Below, one piece after another: positions 7,294 through 15,005 of a DNA stretch of 19,520 nt. Made by a program: the position numbers and the translations under genes. The notes under the pieces are model-generated. The model made no database searches. It had not been told where the DNA came from and saw only the letters and a list, made by a program, of their open reading frames with translations. The first letter of the stretch is position 1; the number at the start of each line of letters is the position of its first letter. This DNA is from Opitutaceae bacterium (GTDB lineage Bacteria; Verrucomicrobiota; Verrucomicrobiae; Opitutales; Opitutaceae): NCBI GenBank assembly GCA_031266495.1, contig JAISAX010000547.1:1-19520 (forward strand), in the 5' to 3' direction.

Positions 7294-7830
7294 TTACCCG
7301 GAGGCGGTTTGCTTGCGGGCGTGGGCGCGGGCGACTTCGGTGTATTTTTCCGCGAGTTTGCGGCCGGAGTGCTGTTCGTCGGGCGTGAGCGGGCGGACGA
7401 CTTTGGCGGGGCGGCCGAGGACGAGCGAGCCGGGCGGGCAGGTGAATCCCTGGGTGACGAGCGAGCCGGCGCCGACGAGACTGCGCGCGCCGATGACAGC
7501 CTTGTCGAGAATGATGGATCCCATGCCGACGAGCACCTCATCCTCAATGGTGCAGCCGTGGAGGATGGCGGCGTGACCGACTGTGCAATAGCGGCCGACC
7601 TTGACCCCGGCATCGTCGGAGAGATGGACGATGCAGTTGTCCTGGATGTTGGAGCCGTCGCCAATCTCGATGCTGTTGATGTCACCGCGGAGGACGGCGC
7701 CGTAGAAAATGCTGGTGTCCGCGCCGAGCGTCACGTTGCCGGTGACGGTGGCGTTGGCGGCGATCCAGAGGGCGCCGGAGGTTTCGGGGGCGCGTTCGAG
7801 GTGATTGGCGAGGCGGTCTTGCACATTCAT
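7294..7830 (-). CDS. Gamma-carbonic-anhydrase-family hexapeptide-repeat protein
   Basis: A 178-residue left-handed beta-helix protein of the gamma-carbonic anhydrase/YrdA type, expected to form a trimer with a metal at each interface. The hexapeptide repeats run from about residue 22 to 140 (TVTGNVTLGADTSIFYGAVLRGD, in pieces). The three metal-ligand histidines of the family are present at H69 (VHLS), H86 (GHAAIL) and H91 (LHGC), and the family's R48 and Q63 are also conserved, so carbonic anhydrase activity is possible, although many relatives have no proven activity. The ATG at 7830 is chosen because it starts the family-length protein; GAGGA 10 bases before it is one of the few Shine-Dalgarno-like sequences in the window. 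The gene lies 106 bases downstream of rpmG, beyond a terminator. Confidence 0.9.
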   Translation of the reverse strand: MNVQDRLANHLERAPETSGALWIAANATVTGNVTLGADTSIFYGAVLRGDINSIEIGDGSNIQDNCIVHLSDDAGVKVGRYCTVGHAAILHGCTIEDEVLVGMGSIILDKAVIGARSLVGAGSLVTQGFTCPPGSLVLGRPAKVVRPLTPDEQHSGRKLAEKYTEVARAHARKQTASG

Positions 7831-7865
7831 GTCGGCGGCATCCTCGCGGTGGCGGCGGCGGGCCG

Positions 7866-7900
7866 GCAAAAACAAAAAGACCGATCCCGGATCGGGGTCG
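7866..7900 (-). terminator. Rho-independent terminator after rpmG
   Basis: On the minus strand CCGATC-CGG-GATCGG, extendable by flanking GAC/GTC pairs with a bulge, is followed by TCTTTTTGTTTTTG. It lies about 40 bases past the rpmG stop and before the start of the hexapeptide-protein gene, so that gene relies on read-through or its own promoter. Confidence 0.75.
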
Positions 7901-7936
7901 GCCTTGTCTGCGCGAATGAAGCGGAGGTGCGGGTGC

Positions 7937-8101
7937 TTATTTGATTTCCTTGTGGACCGTGTGGCGCTTGAGGAAGGGATTGTACTTCTTCTTCTCGATG
8001 CGCTCGGTGACGGTCTTCTTGTTGCGGAAAGTGAGATAGCGGGAGGTCGGCTTACCTTCCTTGCGGGCTTCGGTGCACTCCAGAGTGACAAGTTCTTGCA
8101 T
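7937..8101 (-). CDS. rpmG: Ribosomal protein L33 (50S subunit)
   Basis: A 54-residue basic protein of the normal length for bL33, a component of the large ribosomal subunit. The family pattern [31 protein letters not shown] is clear. It contains one cysteine (C9) and lacks the four-cysteine zinc ribbon, so it is the zinc-independent form. The start ATG at 8101 has no Shine-Dalgarno sequence. The gene is divergent from the DUF4870-type gene and ends at a terminator. Confidence 0.96.
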   Translation of the reverse strand: MQELVTLECTEARKEGKPTSRYLTFRNKKTVTERIEKKKYNPFLKRHTVHKEIK

Positions 8102-8181
8102 GGTGTTGAATTGAGTTAAGGAGTGAGAAAAAGGGACCCGGAGCACCTTGCGCAACCCCAAAGTTCCAGGAGTGGAAAACG

Positions 8182-8212
8182 GGGGTGTAATCTCTCCTTT
8201 CAATTACACCCC
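8182..8212. promoter_or_regulatory. 10-bp inverted repeat in the rpmG/DUF4870 divergent spacer
   Basis: GGGGTGTAAT (8182-8191) and ATTACACCCC (8203-8212) are perfect inverted repeats separated by 11 bases. The centres of the arms are about two helical turns apart, as in a dimeric operator, and the repeat could alternatively form a hairpin. It lies about 80 bases from both start codons. Confidence 0.5.
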
Positions 8213-8238
8213 GTGGCCGGCCGGTCTGGAAATTGACG

Positions 8239-8266
8239 TTTTCATCGAATGAAAAACTGTTTTCAT
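8239..8266. promoter_or_regulatory. Three phased TTTTCAT half-sites upstream of the DUF4870 gene
   Basis: TTTTCAT at 8239-8245, its complement ATGAAAA at 8249-8255, and TTTTCAT again at 8260-8266 occur at 10-11 base intervals, that is, on the same face of the helix. The array lies 24-51 bases upstream of the chosen ATG, where an operator or promoter would be expected. A TTGACG just before it (8233-8238) could be a -35 box, but no matching -10 box is clear. Confidence 0.4.
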
Positions 8267-8289
8267 AAACACCCGGTTTGCCCGACATC

Positions 8290-8637
8290 ATGAACACGCC
8301 CCCTCCTCTTCCGCTTTCGAACAACGACAAATTGCTGGCGGTCCTGTGCCACCTTTCCGCCCTGCTCGGCGTCGGGCTGATCTTGCCGCTGGTGATCTGG
8401 CTGGTGAAAAAGGATGATTCACCGGTGGTGGCCGAGCATGCGCGGGAGGTGCTCAATTTCCAGTTGTCGGTCCTGATCTATTCGCTGTGCAGCGCGGTGC
8501 TGGTGTTTGTGGTGATCGGCGTTTTCATGCTGATTGCGATCGGCATCGGTTCGCTGGTTTTCGCGATCGTCGCCGCGGTGAAGGCCTCTGAAGGAAAATT
8601 GTATCGTTATCCGGCGTGCTTGCGGATGGTGGGCTGA
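8290..8637 (+). CDS. Small DUF4870-type membrane protein
   Basis: A 115-residue integral membrane protein. After a proline-rich N-terminus (NTPPPLPLS) comes the DUF4870/Tic20-like pattern: a first hydrophobic helix with CHLSALLGVGLILPLVIWL, then AEHAREVLNFQLS, and one long hydrophobic segment (about 55-95) that is probably two helices. The function of the family is not known. A TTG at 8278 would extend it by four residues; the ATG at 8290 is preferred. There is no Shine-Dalgarno sequence. It is separated by 40 bases from the P-type ATPase gene on the same strand, so the two are probably cotranscribed. Confidence 0.8.
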   Translation: MNTPPPLPLSNNDKLLAVLCHLSALLGVGLILPLVIWLVKKDDSPVVAEHAREVLNFQLSVLIYSLCSAVLVFVVIGVFMLIAIGIGSLVFAIVAAVKASEGKLYRYPACLRMVG

Positions 8638-8677
8638 GGCGGAAGGGCGTTTGCTGACGGGTGCCCGGCTCACTGCC

Positions 8678-11296
8678 ATGAAAACCGTTTCCGAATCCTT
8701 CGCCAGTCCGCCTCCCGCCGCCGCCGCTGTGCCTCCGAAGACCGCCCGGCCTGTCTGCGCGCATTGCGGCGTGCCGGTGGCGCCGGGCGAACGGTTTTGC
8801 TGCGCAGGGTGCGCGTTCGTTTACCGGCTCGTGCTCGAGGAGGGGCTCGATGCGTTCTACAAGATCAGGGATGCTGTCACGACGCCAGCCGACGCGGTTC
8901 TCCAGCCGGAGCGCGATTTTGCCTGGCTCGCCGGGGAGCAGCGGGCGGTGGAGGAACGGCAAGCCGGTGGGGGCGGCGGACGCACGGCGGCGGCGGAGCA
9001 GGTATGCGAGCTGGTCGTCGCGATCCAGGGGATTTCCTGCGCAGGGTGTGTGTGGCTGATCGAACGGCTTTTTGCGAAACAGCCGGGAGCGGGACGCATC
9101 GATATCAACGCGCAAACCGGTTTGGGGCGGATGCGCTGGGCGCGAGGGAGCGGCGCCGGTCGCGAGCGCGACGGCCGCCGTGGCGCTAAGGGCAGTTTTG
9201 ACGCCGCGGCCTTCGCCCGCGTGTTACAGAAATTCAACTACCTCGTTGGCCCGGCCGATCTCGCCCGGATGGCGACGACGGAGAGCCGGGGGCTGGTCAA
9301 ACGCGTGGGGCTGTGCGTGGCGTTCTCGATGAACGTCATGCTTTTCACCCTGCCGGCGTATTTCGGGATGAAGAGCGGGGGGGGGGGAGGGGGGGACTAC
9401 ACGCGGCTGTTCGAGACACTTTCAATGCTGTTCGCCACGGCGAGCCTGGCGGCGGGCGGAGGCTATTTTCTGCGGCGGGCGGTGCATGCCCTGCGCGAGC
9501 GCATGCTGCATATCGACCTGCCGATCGCGCTCGGTATCGCGGGTTCCTGGGCGGGTTCGATGTACGGCTGGGTGACGGCGAATCCGGCGTGCCAGTACTT
9601 CGACTTCGTGAGCGGTTTTATCCTGCTGATGCTGATCGGGCGTTGGGCGCAGGTCGTGGCGGTGGAGCGCAACCAGCGACGCCTGCTGCGCGAGCAGCCG
9701 CTGGCCGTGCGAGTGAGCGTGGTGCGCGCCGACGGCACCGTCACCGATGTAGCTCCGGAATCGATACGCGTCGACGACACTCTCGAAATCGGCTCCGGGC
9801 ACGTGGCGCCGGTGGAGGCGCGGCTGCTCGCGGACGAGGCGACCTTCAACCTTGCCTGGATCACGGGGGAGACGGAGCCACAGGTGTTTCGCCAGGGGCA
9901 ACGCGTGCCGGCCGGCGCGACGTGCGTGAGCCGCGCGCGCATCCGGCTGGCTGCCGTGCAGGGGTGGGCGGGTTCCCTGCTCGCCCGGCTGATGCAACAA
10001 CCGGAACGCGCTCCCGCCCGCGACCGGCTGATCGAGCGCGTCATCCAGGGTTATCTCGTCGCGATCATCGGCACAGCCATCGCGGCGGGTGCGGTCTGGT
10101 GGTGGCGCACGGGCGGCGACATTCCGGCGACCGGCGCGGTGGTTGTGGCGATCCTCGTGGTGTCGTGCCCCTGCGCGCTGGGGCTGGCCTTTCCGCTGGC
10201 CGAGGAAATCGCCACCGTGGCGCTGCGGCGGCGCGGCGTGTTCATCAAGGAGCGCGATGTCTGGACGCGGCTTTCGCGTGTGCGGATGCTCGCCTTCGAC
10301 AAGACCGGCACGCTGACACTCGAAACGCCCGTGCTGCAAAACCCCGAGGCGCTCGATGCTCTGGAAAAAGACGCCGTGACCGCCGCAACCGTCGCAACCG
10401 GTAGTGGGGGAGGCATTACGTCAGGCGAAGCGCGCGCAGCACTCGTCGCGCTGGTGCGCGACAACCTCCATCCCGTGGGGCGGGCGCTCCACGAAGCGGT
10501 TCTGCTGCGCGGCTGGCATGACGCCTTGCCGGGTGAAGTGGGCGAGGTGACCGGACAAGGCGTGGTGCTGGGTGAATGGATACTCGGGCGCGCACCGGCC
10601 TTGCCGCCCGCGCGCATGGCGTCACCTGGCGGCGCGCCCGCCGCCGCCGCCGCTCCGGATCGCGCCGATGTGATTCTTGCGAAAGCGGGGCGCGAGGTGG
10701 CGCGGTTCCGGTTCGCCGATGAGGCCCGGGCCGATGCGCGCGAGGAACTGGCGGCGCTCCGGGCGCGCGGGCTCGGTGTGGCGGTGTTGAGCGGCGATCG
10801 TCCCGAAAAGGTCGCCGCGCTCGCCCGCGACCTCGGGCTCCCGGAAGAAACGGCGGCGCTCGGCGGGCTTTCGCCGGAGGAAAAGGCGGCCTGGGTGGAG
10901 CGTCATGCTCCTGCAGATACACTGATGCTTGGCGACGGAGCCAACGACAGCCTGGCTTTCGATCGCGCGCTTTGCCGGGGAACGCCGGTCGTGCACCGCG
11001 GCGTGCTCGGCCAGAAAGCGGATTTTTATTATCTGGGCCGCGGGATCGGAGGCATCCGGGCGCTGCTGGAAATGAACGACGCCCGTCACCGCACGCATCT
11101 CGCGCTGCTGGTCTTTATGGTTCTTTACAATCTCGTCACCGTCGGCCTGGCCGCAACAGGCCACATGAATCCGCTGTTCGCCGCCGTGCTCATGCCGCTG
11201 AGTTCGCTGGCCACGCTGGCGATTGTGGCTGCCATGCTCCGGCCGGGGTCGCCTTCCCCGGTTCTTCCGGGTAATTCCGGTAACTTCGGTTCATGA
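8678..11296 (+). CDS. CcoI/FixI-type copper-transporting P-type ATPase
   Basis: An 872-residue P1B-type ATPase that pumps a transition metal, most likely Cu+, across the inner membrane. Order of features: an N-terminal cysteine-rich metal-binding domain (C27, C30, C41, C42, C45), a heavy-metal-associated domain with C121-AG-C124, membrane helices, an actuator motif TGE at 396-398, the membrane metal motif C497-P-C499, phosphorylation D541 in DKTGT, H598-P599 of the nucleotide domain, and GDGAND at 752-757. The leading cysteine-rich domain plus one HMA is typical of the FixI/CcoI branch, which supplies copper for cbb3-type oxidase assembly, although no cco genes are in view. A G11-A-G7 tract (9377-9395) encodes six glycines within the first membrane region. 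The frame extends back to a TTG at 8651; the ATG at 8678 is chosen. Confidence 0.93.
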   Translation: MKTVSESFASPPPAAAAVPPKTARPVCAHCGVPVAPGERFCCAGCAFVYRLVLEEGLDAFYKIRDAVTTPADAVLQPERDFAWLAGEQRAVEERQAGGGGGRTAAAEQVCELVVAIQGISCAGCVWLIERLFAKQPGAGRIDINAQTGLGRMRWARGSGAGRERDGRRGAKGSFDAAAFARVLQKFNYLVGPADLARMATTESRGLVKRVGLCVAFSMNVMLFTLPAYFGMKSGGGGGGDYTRLFETLSMLFATASLAAGGGYFLRRAVHALRERMLHIDLPIALGIAGSWAGSMYGWVTANPACQYFDFVSGFILLMLIGRWAQVVAVERNQRRLLREQPLAVRVSVVRADGTVTDVAPESIRVDDTLEIGSGHVAPVEARLLADEATFNLAWITGETEPQVFRQGQRVPAGATCVSRARIRLAAVQGWAGSLLARLMQQPERAPARDRLIERVIQGYLVAIIGTAIAAGAVWWWRTGGDIPATGAVVVAILVVSCPCALGLAFPLAEEIATVALRRRGVFIKERDVWTRLSRVRMLAFDKTGTLTLETPVLQNPEALDALEKDAVTAATVATGSGGGITSGEARAALVALVRDNLHPVGRALHEAVLLRGWHDALPGEVGEVTGQGVVLGEWILGRAPALPPARMASPGGAPAAAAAPDRADVILAKAGREVARFRFADEARADAREELAALRARGLGVAVLSGDRPEKVAALARDLGLPEETAALGGLSPEEKAAWVERHAPADTLMLGDGANDSLAFDRALCRGTPVVHRGVLGQKADFYYLGRGIGGIRALLEMNDARHRTHLALLVFMVLYNLVTVGLAATGHMNPLFAAVLMPLSSLATLAIVAAMLRPGSPSPVLPGNSGNFGS
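9377..9395 (+). repeat. G11-A-G7 tract inside the copper ATPase gene
   Basis: Eleven G, one A and seven G lie in frame and encode a hexaglycine loop between membrane segments. A change of one base in either run would shift the frame about 230 codons into the protein. The related tracts in the secreted-protein gene have the same G(n)-A-G(m) form. Confidence 0.9.
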
Positions 11297-11425
11297 ATCT
11301 GTACATGTTTGGCATTCCTGCGATTCCACCTGCTGAATATACAGGATGGGAGACTGAAGACTTGTACGGAAGGGGTACCGGGCGATGCGAAGGCCCGGCT
11401 CTTCCGCATAACATTAGTCAGTAAA

Positions 11426-11500
11426 TGAAGTTACGCGATTCCTCACGCAGGGGCTTCGCAAGCGGAGCCCCCTCCGGAGTACGCAACATCAGTAACTTCA
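11426..11500. repeat. Nested inverted repeat of about 75 bases
   Basis: The outer arms TGAAGTTAC (11426-11434) and GTAACTTCA (11492-11500) are perfect 9-bp inverted repeats. Between them GGGGCTTCGC and GCGGAGCCCC (11450-11471) form a strong inner hairpin with one G-T pair. No T-run follows, so it does not look like a plain terminator. It could be a small non-autonomous palindromic element. Confidence 0.6.
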
Positions 11501-11694
11501 GTTCAGTCAATAAAATCAAAATGCGCGAGGGACACCTGCGTAGTATAATAACGGATACGAGGGGCCGTTCCGGAAAAACGGGCGAGCGGTCGGCGGAAGA
11601 CGCGCCCTGCCATTGAAAACAGGAATAATACTGCAAAAGTCTTGCGCTCCGTTTCCGGGGTACTACTACTTTTCCTGCTCGTATCCCTAGCACC

Positions 11695-11708
11695 GTAACA
11701 TCCGTTAC
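11695..11708. promoter_or_regulatory. Possible operator upstream of the Asp-box gene
   Basis: GTAAC-ATCC-GTTAC, a 5-bp inverted repeat, lies 43 bases before the start codon. Its GTAAC arms recall LacI-family operator half-sites common before sugar-use genes, but the match is short. Confidence 0.25.
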
Positions 11709-11750
11709 CAGCTTTCATTCAATTTCTTCCCAATAACCACAACCCTGCCT

Positions 11751-12965
11751 ATGATCTATAAAAATATCGTATGTCGTGATGATTCCAGCCGGCTCACCTG
11801 GCCCGATGTGGCGGTTGCGCAAAGTGGTCGCCTGGTGTGTGTGTTGACCGAACGGTCCGGAACGGTCGAGCGACGCACCACGCGAGTCGTGTGTGTGACG
11901 TCCGGGGATCGGGGCCGCACCTGGAGCGAGAGAAGACCGGTGACGCCGGCGTTGGAATACCGTTCGGTATGGGATACTTGTTGGCATTGTCCCCGGATCA
12001 CGGCGCTTCGCAACGGACGGCTGGCTGTGATGGTGGACTGTGTGTCAACTCCGCAAAAAAAGGGAGCCTTCCTTGGCGAGCGGAGCAACTGGCTCTGCAT
12101 CAGCGGAGACGGCGGAGAGACCTGGGACATACCGCGCAAGCTGCCGGTGACCGGCGCGCTGCCCGATCGTATTGTCGAACTCGGCGCAGGGCCGCATGCC
12201 GGACGCTGGATCACGACCACACATGTCGTCATTAACGGCAGGAATCGCAGTTGGCTGCCACAGGCCTGGATATCGGACAACCGGGGCAAAGACTGGGATG
12301 GACCGTTCATCATAGCGGATGAGCCTGGTCTGCAACTGTGCGAGGCCAGCGTGCTGGCGCTTCCGGAGGGAGAACTGGTGTGTTTTTTGCGCAACCGGTC
12401 CAAGGGAAAGAACGAAACCTGGCGTGCGGTCAGCCGGGACGGCGGAATCACCTGGGGGGAAGCTGTGCCGTTTCCGTTACCGGGCTGCTACCGCCCTTCG
12501 GCCCGTATCCTGGTGGGAGAACAGGTGCTGGTGTCCTACTGTTTCAGCCAAAACATCAGCGAGGCCGGCGGTTGTTCGGAAAATCTTTTTTGCGCGATGA
12601 CGGATGTGGATTCCTGTCTGGGCTCTCCGGAGGATGCCAAGGTGCGGATCATGCCTCTGGATTATGACCGGAGTGCGCATCCGGATATCGGTTGTTCGGG
12701 TTGGGTCGGGTTGGAGGATGGCAGCATTTACGTGGTGAACCACATCGTGGACAATACTCCGGAGGCGCACATCCGCGGGTATCATTTTCGCATGGGTGAT
12801 ATTATTCTACCCAAGCCGGACCCGATGCCGGTTATGATGACGAGGAGCGGGTCGCCGTTTCCGGTCATCCCGCGATCGGGCTTCGTGCCGCCGCGCAGCA
12901 ACAGCACAGCGCCTCCGTTTCCGATGCGCTCGGCATCGCAGGATCCGTTTCCTCCCGCCGCGTAA
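11751..12965 (+). CDS. Sialidase-fold (BNR/Asp-box) protein, cytoplasmic
   Basis: A 404-residue predicted six-bladed beta-propeller. Asp-box motifs (S-x-D-x-G-x-T-W) occur at 51-58, 118-125 and 228-235, with a degenerate one at 175-182. R14 near the N-terminus is in the position expected for the first arginine of the sialidase triad, but the usual R-I-P context is absent, so sialidase activity is uncertain; many relatives are uncharacterised glycan enzymes. No signal peptide is present, which would place it in the cytoplasm acting on imported sugars. The last 45 or so residues (after GDIILPKP) are Pro/Ser/Arg-rich and unlike a propeller, perhaps an extension after loss of an earlier stop. There is no Shine-Dalgarno sequence. 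Base composition is lower in GC than in most neighbours, suggesting acquisition. It converges with the symporter gene. Confidence 0.8.
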   Translation: MIYKNIVCRDDSSRLTWPDVAVAQSGRLVCVLTERSGTVERRTTRVVCVTSGDRGRTWSERRPVTPALEYRSVWDTCWHCPRITALRNGRLAVMVDCVSTPQKKGAFLGERSNWLCISGDGGETWDIPRKLPVTGALPDRIVELGAGPHAGRWITTTHVVINGRNRSWLPQAWISDNRGKDWDGPFIIADEPGLQLCEASVLALPEGELVCFLRNRSKGKNETWRAVSRDGGITWGEAVPFPLPGCYRPSARILVGEQVLVSYCFSQNISEAGGCSENLFCAMTDVDSCLGSPEDAKVRIMPLDYDRSAHPDIGCSGWVGLEDGSIYVVNHIVDNTPEAHIRGYHFRMGDIILPKPDPMPVMMTRSGSPFPVIPRSGFVPPRSNSTAPPFPMRSASQDPFPPAA

Positions 12966-12980
12966 TTGCCCGGCGGGAGG
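12951..12980. terminator. Hairpin shared by the convergent genes
   Basis: CCTCCCGCCG (12951-12960) and CGGCGGGAGG (12971-12980) form a perfect 10-bp stem around a 10-base loop that contains the TAA stop of the Asp-box gene. It sits 10 bases before the symporter stop. No clear T-run follows on either strand, so it may be a bidirectional pause or stability hairpin and not a classic terminator. Confidence 0.5.
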
Positions 12981-12990
12981 TTCAGGTTCC

Positions 12991-14964
12991 TCACGTATCC
13001 GGTTCGTGGATCTGCCCGTCGTCGGCGGCGTCGCGCTGTTTTTCGCGGAGGAGGCGGACGAGAGCGAAAAGGTCGCGGGTGCCTCCCCACAGAAACCAGA
13101 TCACTGTGCCGGCGCCAACGACGGCGCTGACGAGGATAACGAATAGCCAGAACCCGGCCCACACGTTTTTATTGAACCCGACGGCGAGGCCGAGCACGGT
13201 GCCGAGGACGAAAATCAGCGTCCAGAAAGCGGTCCAGCCGAGTTTGAAAAAATAAATGGCGTTGTCGCCGCGCGTGAAGTTTTTCGTGAAACCGAGCGCG
13301 CGTTTCCAGCGGGGCAGGCTGTCGGGATCCGGGGAGAACGGGAATTCGCCGGCAATCGCGTAGTGACCGCGGTGAAGGATGCGGTCGAGGTTCGCCGGCT
13401 CGCGGCAGGTGGCGAGCGAGACGAACACGTAGCCGACGATACTCGTAGCACAGGAGATCATGGCGAGCCAGGCGCCGTTGACCGGGAACCCGGGCGCGAG
13501 GGCGACAAGGGCCGGGACGTGCGGCCAGGCGGCTTGTAACGAGATTCCAATGACTGCGACCGCGCAACCGGCGATCATGGCCGTGTACGCGCCGGCGGTC
13601 GTCCCGCGTTTCCAGTACAGCCCGCCGATAATGACCGCGCCGGAGCCGCCGAGGTAGATGGTGCCGGTGAGCAGGAAATACATGAACAGGTAATCGCGCA
13701 GCGGGAAAAACGCGCTCCAGCAAAACGCAAACACCGCGACAAACACGATCGAGGCGCGCAACAAACGCAGATGGGCGCGTTGCGAAAGCGGCGGCTTGCC
13801 GTGACGGAAGGGAAGCACGACATCCTGCACGAAAATCGATCCCCACGAATGCAGATAAGAATCATCGGTGGCGACGGCGGCCATCACCATCGCCGCGGCA
13901 AGCAGGCCGACTACCCCGGCGGGAAGCAAGGCGACGAGTGTGACTGGCACGGCCATCTGCGTGGCGGTTTGCGGGTCGCCGATGGCGGCGAGCGAGGTTT
14001 TGGCGGTTTGTTGTACGGTATCGTAACCGGCGTGGTGCATCACCACCCAGGCGGCGATGGGCAGGACCATGAGCATGAGGTAGGAGACGCCGTTGCGCCA
14101 CTCGGCGAGCACACGCGCCATCTTGGCTTCGTGCGGAGTGCGCGCCGAGGCATTGTAGCCGGAAGTCCCTTGCCAGCCGAGGCAGTTGTAAAACGCCTTG
14201 AACGCGAAAATCGCAAAAAACCAGAAATTGAAGTCGCTGATTTTTGACTGGTCGAAGGGATCGAGCAGGGACTTGCCGGGTGCGGTGGACGACAACGCTT
14301 CGACCGTGTGCCCCCACCCGACTTTGCAGAACACGACGACCATCAGGACGAGGAACACGATATTCAGAAACTGCGCCTGGAAAAAATCCGTGACCATGAC
14401 GGCGACCATGCCGCCGCCGAAAACAAGCGTGAGCGCCATGCCGAGAAAGAGGGCCATGACGAGGAGCAGCGTGCACACTTCGATGCCGGCAATCGTGACG
14501 GTTTGTGGCAGTCCGCAAAAGTGGATGAAAAAGTTGGCGACGATGCCAGGAAACACGCCGTAGTTGAGAACACCGGACACCCAGCACATGATGCCGGAAA
14601 AGACGCGGAAGTTTTTCGAATACCGCATCTCGAAAAACTGCGCCATGGTGAGCGCGCGGGTTTCCCGAAACCGGTAGGCGACCCAGCCGCTCATGGCGAC
14701 GATCATGGCGACGGGGGCGAGCATCATGCCCCACCAGTAGGCGGCGAAACCGGCCTGGTAGAATTTCTCGAAATTGGCGATGATGCTGGTGACGCCAAAG
14801 GCCGCGATGCCTTCGGAGAGCGTGAGCAGGTAACGTCCCGCGCACCGGTTCGCGGCGAGGAAATCCGAGACACTGCGCGTGTAGCCGCGAATCCGGAGCG
14901 CGATGAAGGCGAGCGCAAACGCGGCGATGGCGACAATGGACCAGTCGAGGAGTGTCAAATGCAT
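12991..14964 (-). CDS. Sodium:solute symporter (SSS family)
   Basis: A 657-residue inner-membrane transporter of the SSS family, which couples sodium entry to uptake of sugars, sugar acids, amino acids or similar solutes. About 13-14 hydrophobic helices can be seen, starting with LLDWSIVAIAAFALAFIAL. The family motif region is AAAMVMAAVATDDSYLHSWGS at roughly 364-384. The internal TLSEGIAAFGVTSIIANFEKFY and GYNASART segments also fit this family. A cytoplasmic stretch around 530-565 and a charged C-terminal tail follow the core. Substrate cannot be read from the sequence; the adjacent Asp-box and secreted proteins suggest a carbohydrate or sugar acid. The ATG at 14964 has no Shine-Dalgarno sequence, and a G13 tract (plus strand) lies 18-30 bases upstream. 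It is on the same strand as the secreted protein, after a 179-base repeat-bearing gap. Confidence 0.9.
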   Translation of the reverse strand: MHLTLLDWSIVAIAAFALAFIALRIRGYTRSVSDFLAANRCAGRYLLTLSEGIAAFGVTSIIANFEKFYQAGFAAYWWGMMLAPVAMIVAMSGWVAYRFRETRALTMAQFFEMRYSKNFRVFSGIMCWVSGVLNYGVFPGIVANFFIHFCGLPQTVTIAGIEVCTLLLVMALFLGMALTLVFGGGMVAVMVTDFFQAQFLNIVFLVLMVVVFCKVGWGHTVEALSSTAPGKSLLDPFDQSKISDFNFWFFAIFAFKAFYNCLGWQGTSGYNASARTPHEAKMARVLAEWRNGVSYLMLMVLPIAAWVVMHHAGYDTVQQTAKTSLAAIGDPQTATQMAVPVTLVALLPAGVVGLLAAAMVMAAVATDDSYLHSWGSIFVQDVVLPFRHGKPPLSQRAHLRLLRASIVFVAVFAFCWSAFFPLRDYLFMYFLLTGTIYLGGSGAVIIGGLYWKRGTTAGAYTAMIAGCAVAVIGISLQAAWPHVPALVALAPGFPVNGAWLAMISCATSIVGYVFVSLATCREPANLDRILHRGHYAIAGEFPFSPDPDSLPRWKRALGFTKNFTRGDNAIYFFKLGWTAFWTLIFVLGTVLGLAVGFNKNVWAGFWLFVILVSAVVGAGTVIWFLWGGTRDLFALVRLLREKQRDAADDGQIHEPDT

Positions 14965-14981
14965 GGAAGCGCGAAGGCGTC

Positions 14982-14994
14982 GGGGGGGGGGGGG
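14982..14994. repeat. G13 homopolymer upstream of the symporter gene
   Basis: Thirteen G on the plus strand (C on the coding strand of the symporter) lie 18-30 bases upstream of its start codon, so length variation would change the leader or promoter spacing. Confidence 0.9.
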
Positions 14995-15005
14995 ACGCGG
15001 TGGAA

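Larger units (their letters stand above)
11297..11750. other. Repeat-bearing, lower-GC gap before the Asp-box gene
   Basis: This 454-base stretch has no convincing gene; short frames on both strands lack start signals and family features. It contains an inverted repeat CCGGGC/GCCCGG (11378-11398), nested inverted repeats at 11426-11500, a repeated word GTAACTTC-x-GTTCA at 11280-11293 (partly inside the end of the ATPase gene) and 11492-11505, and a GTAAC/GTTAC pair close to the next gene. No terminator with a T-run is evident after the ATPase gene. The base composition is clearly less GC-rich than in the neighbouring core genes. Confidence 0.5.

Noticed and set aside
11418..11693. Short frames on both strands in the spacer before the Asp-box gene
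   Set aside because: They run through the nested inverted repeats and show no protein-like pattern.
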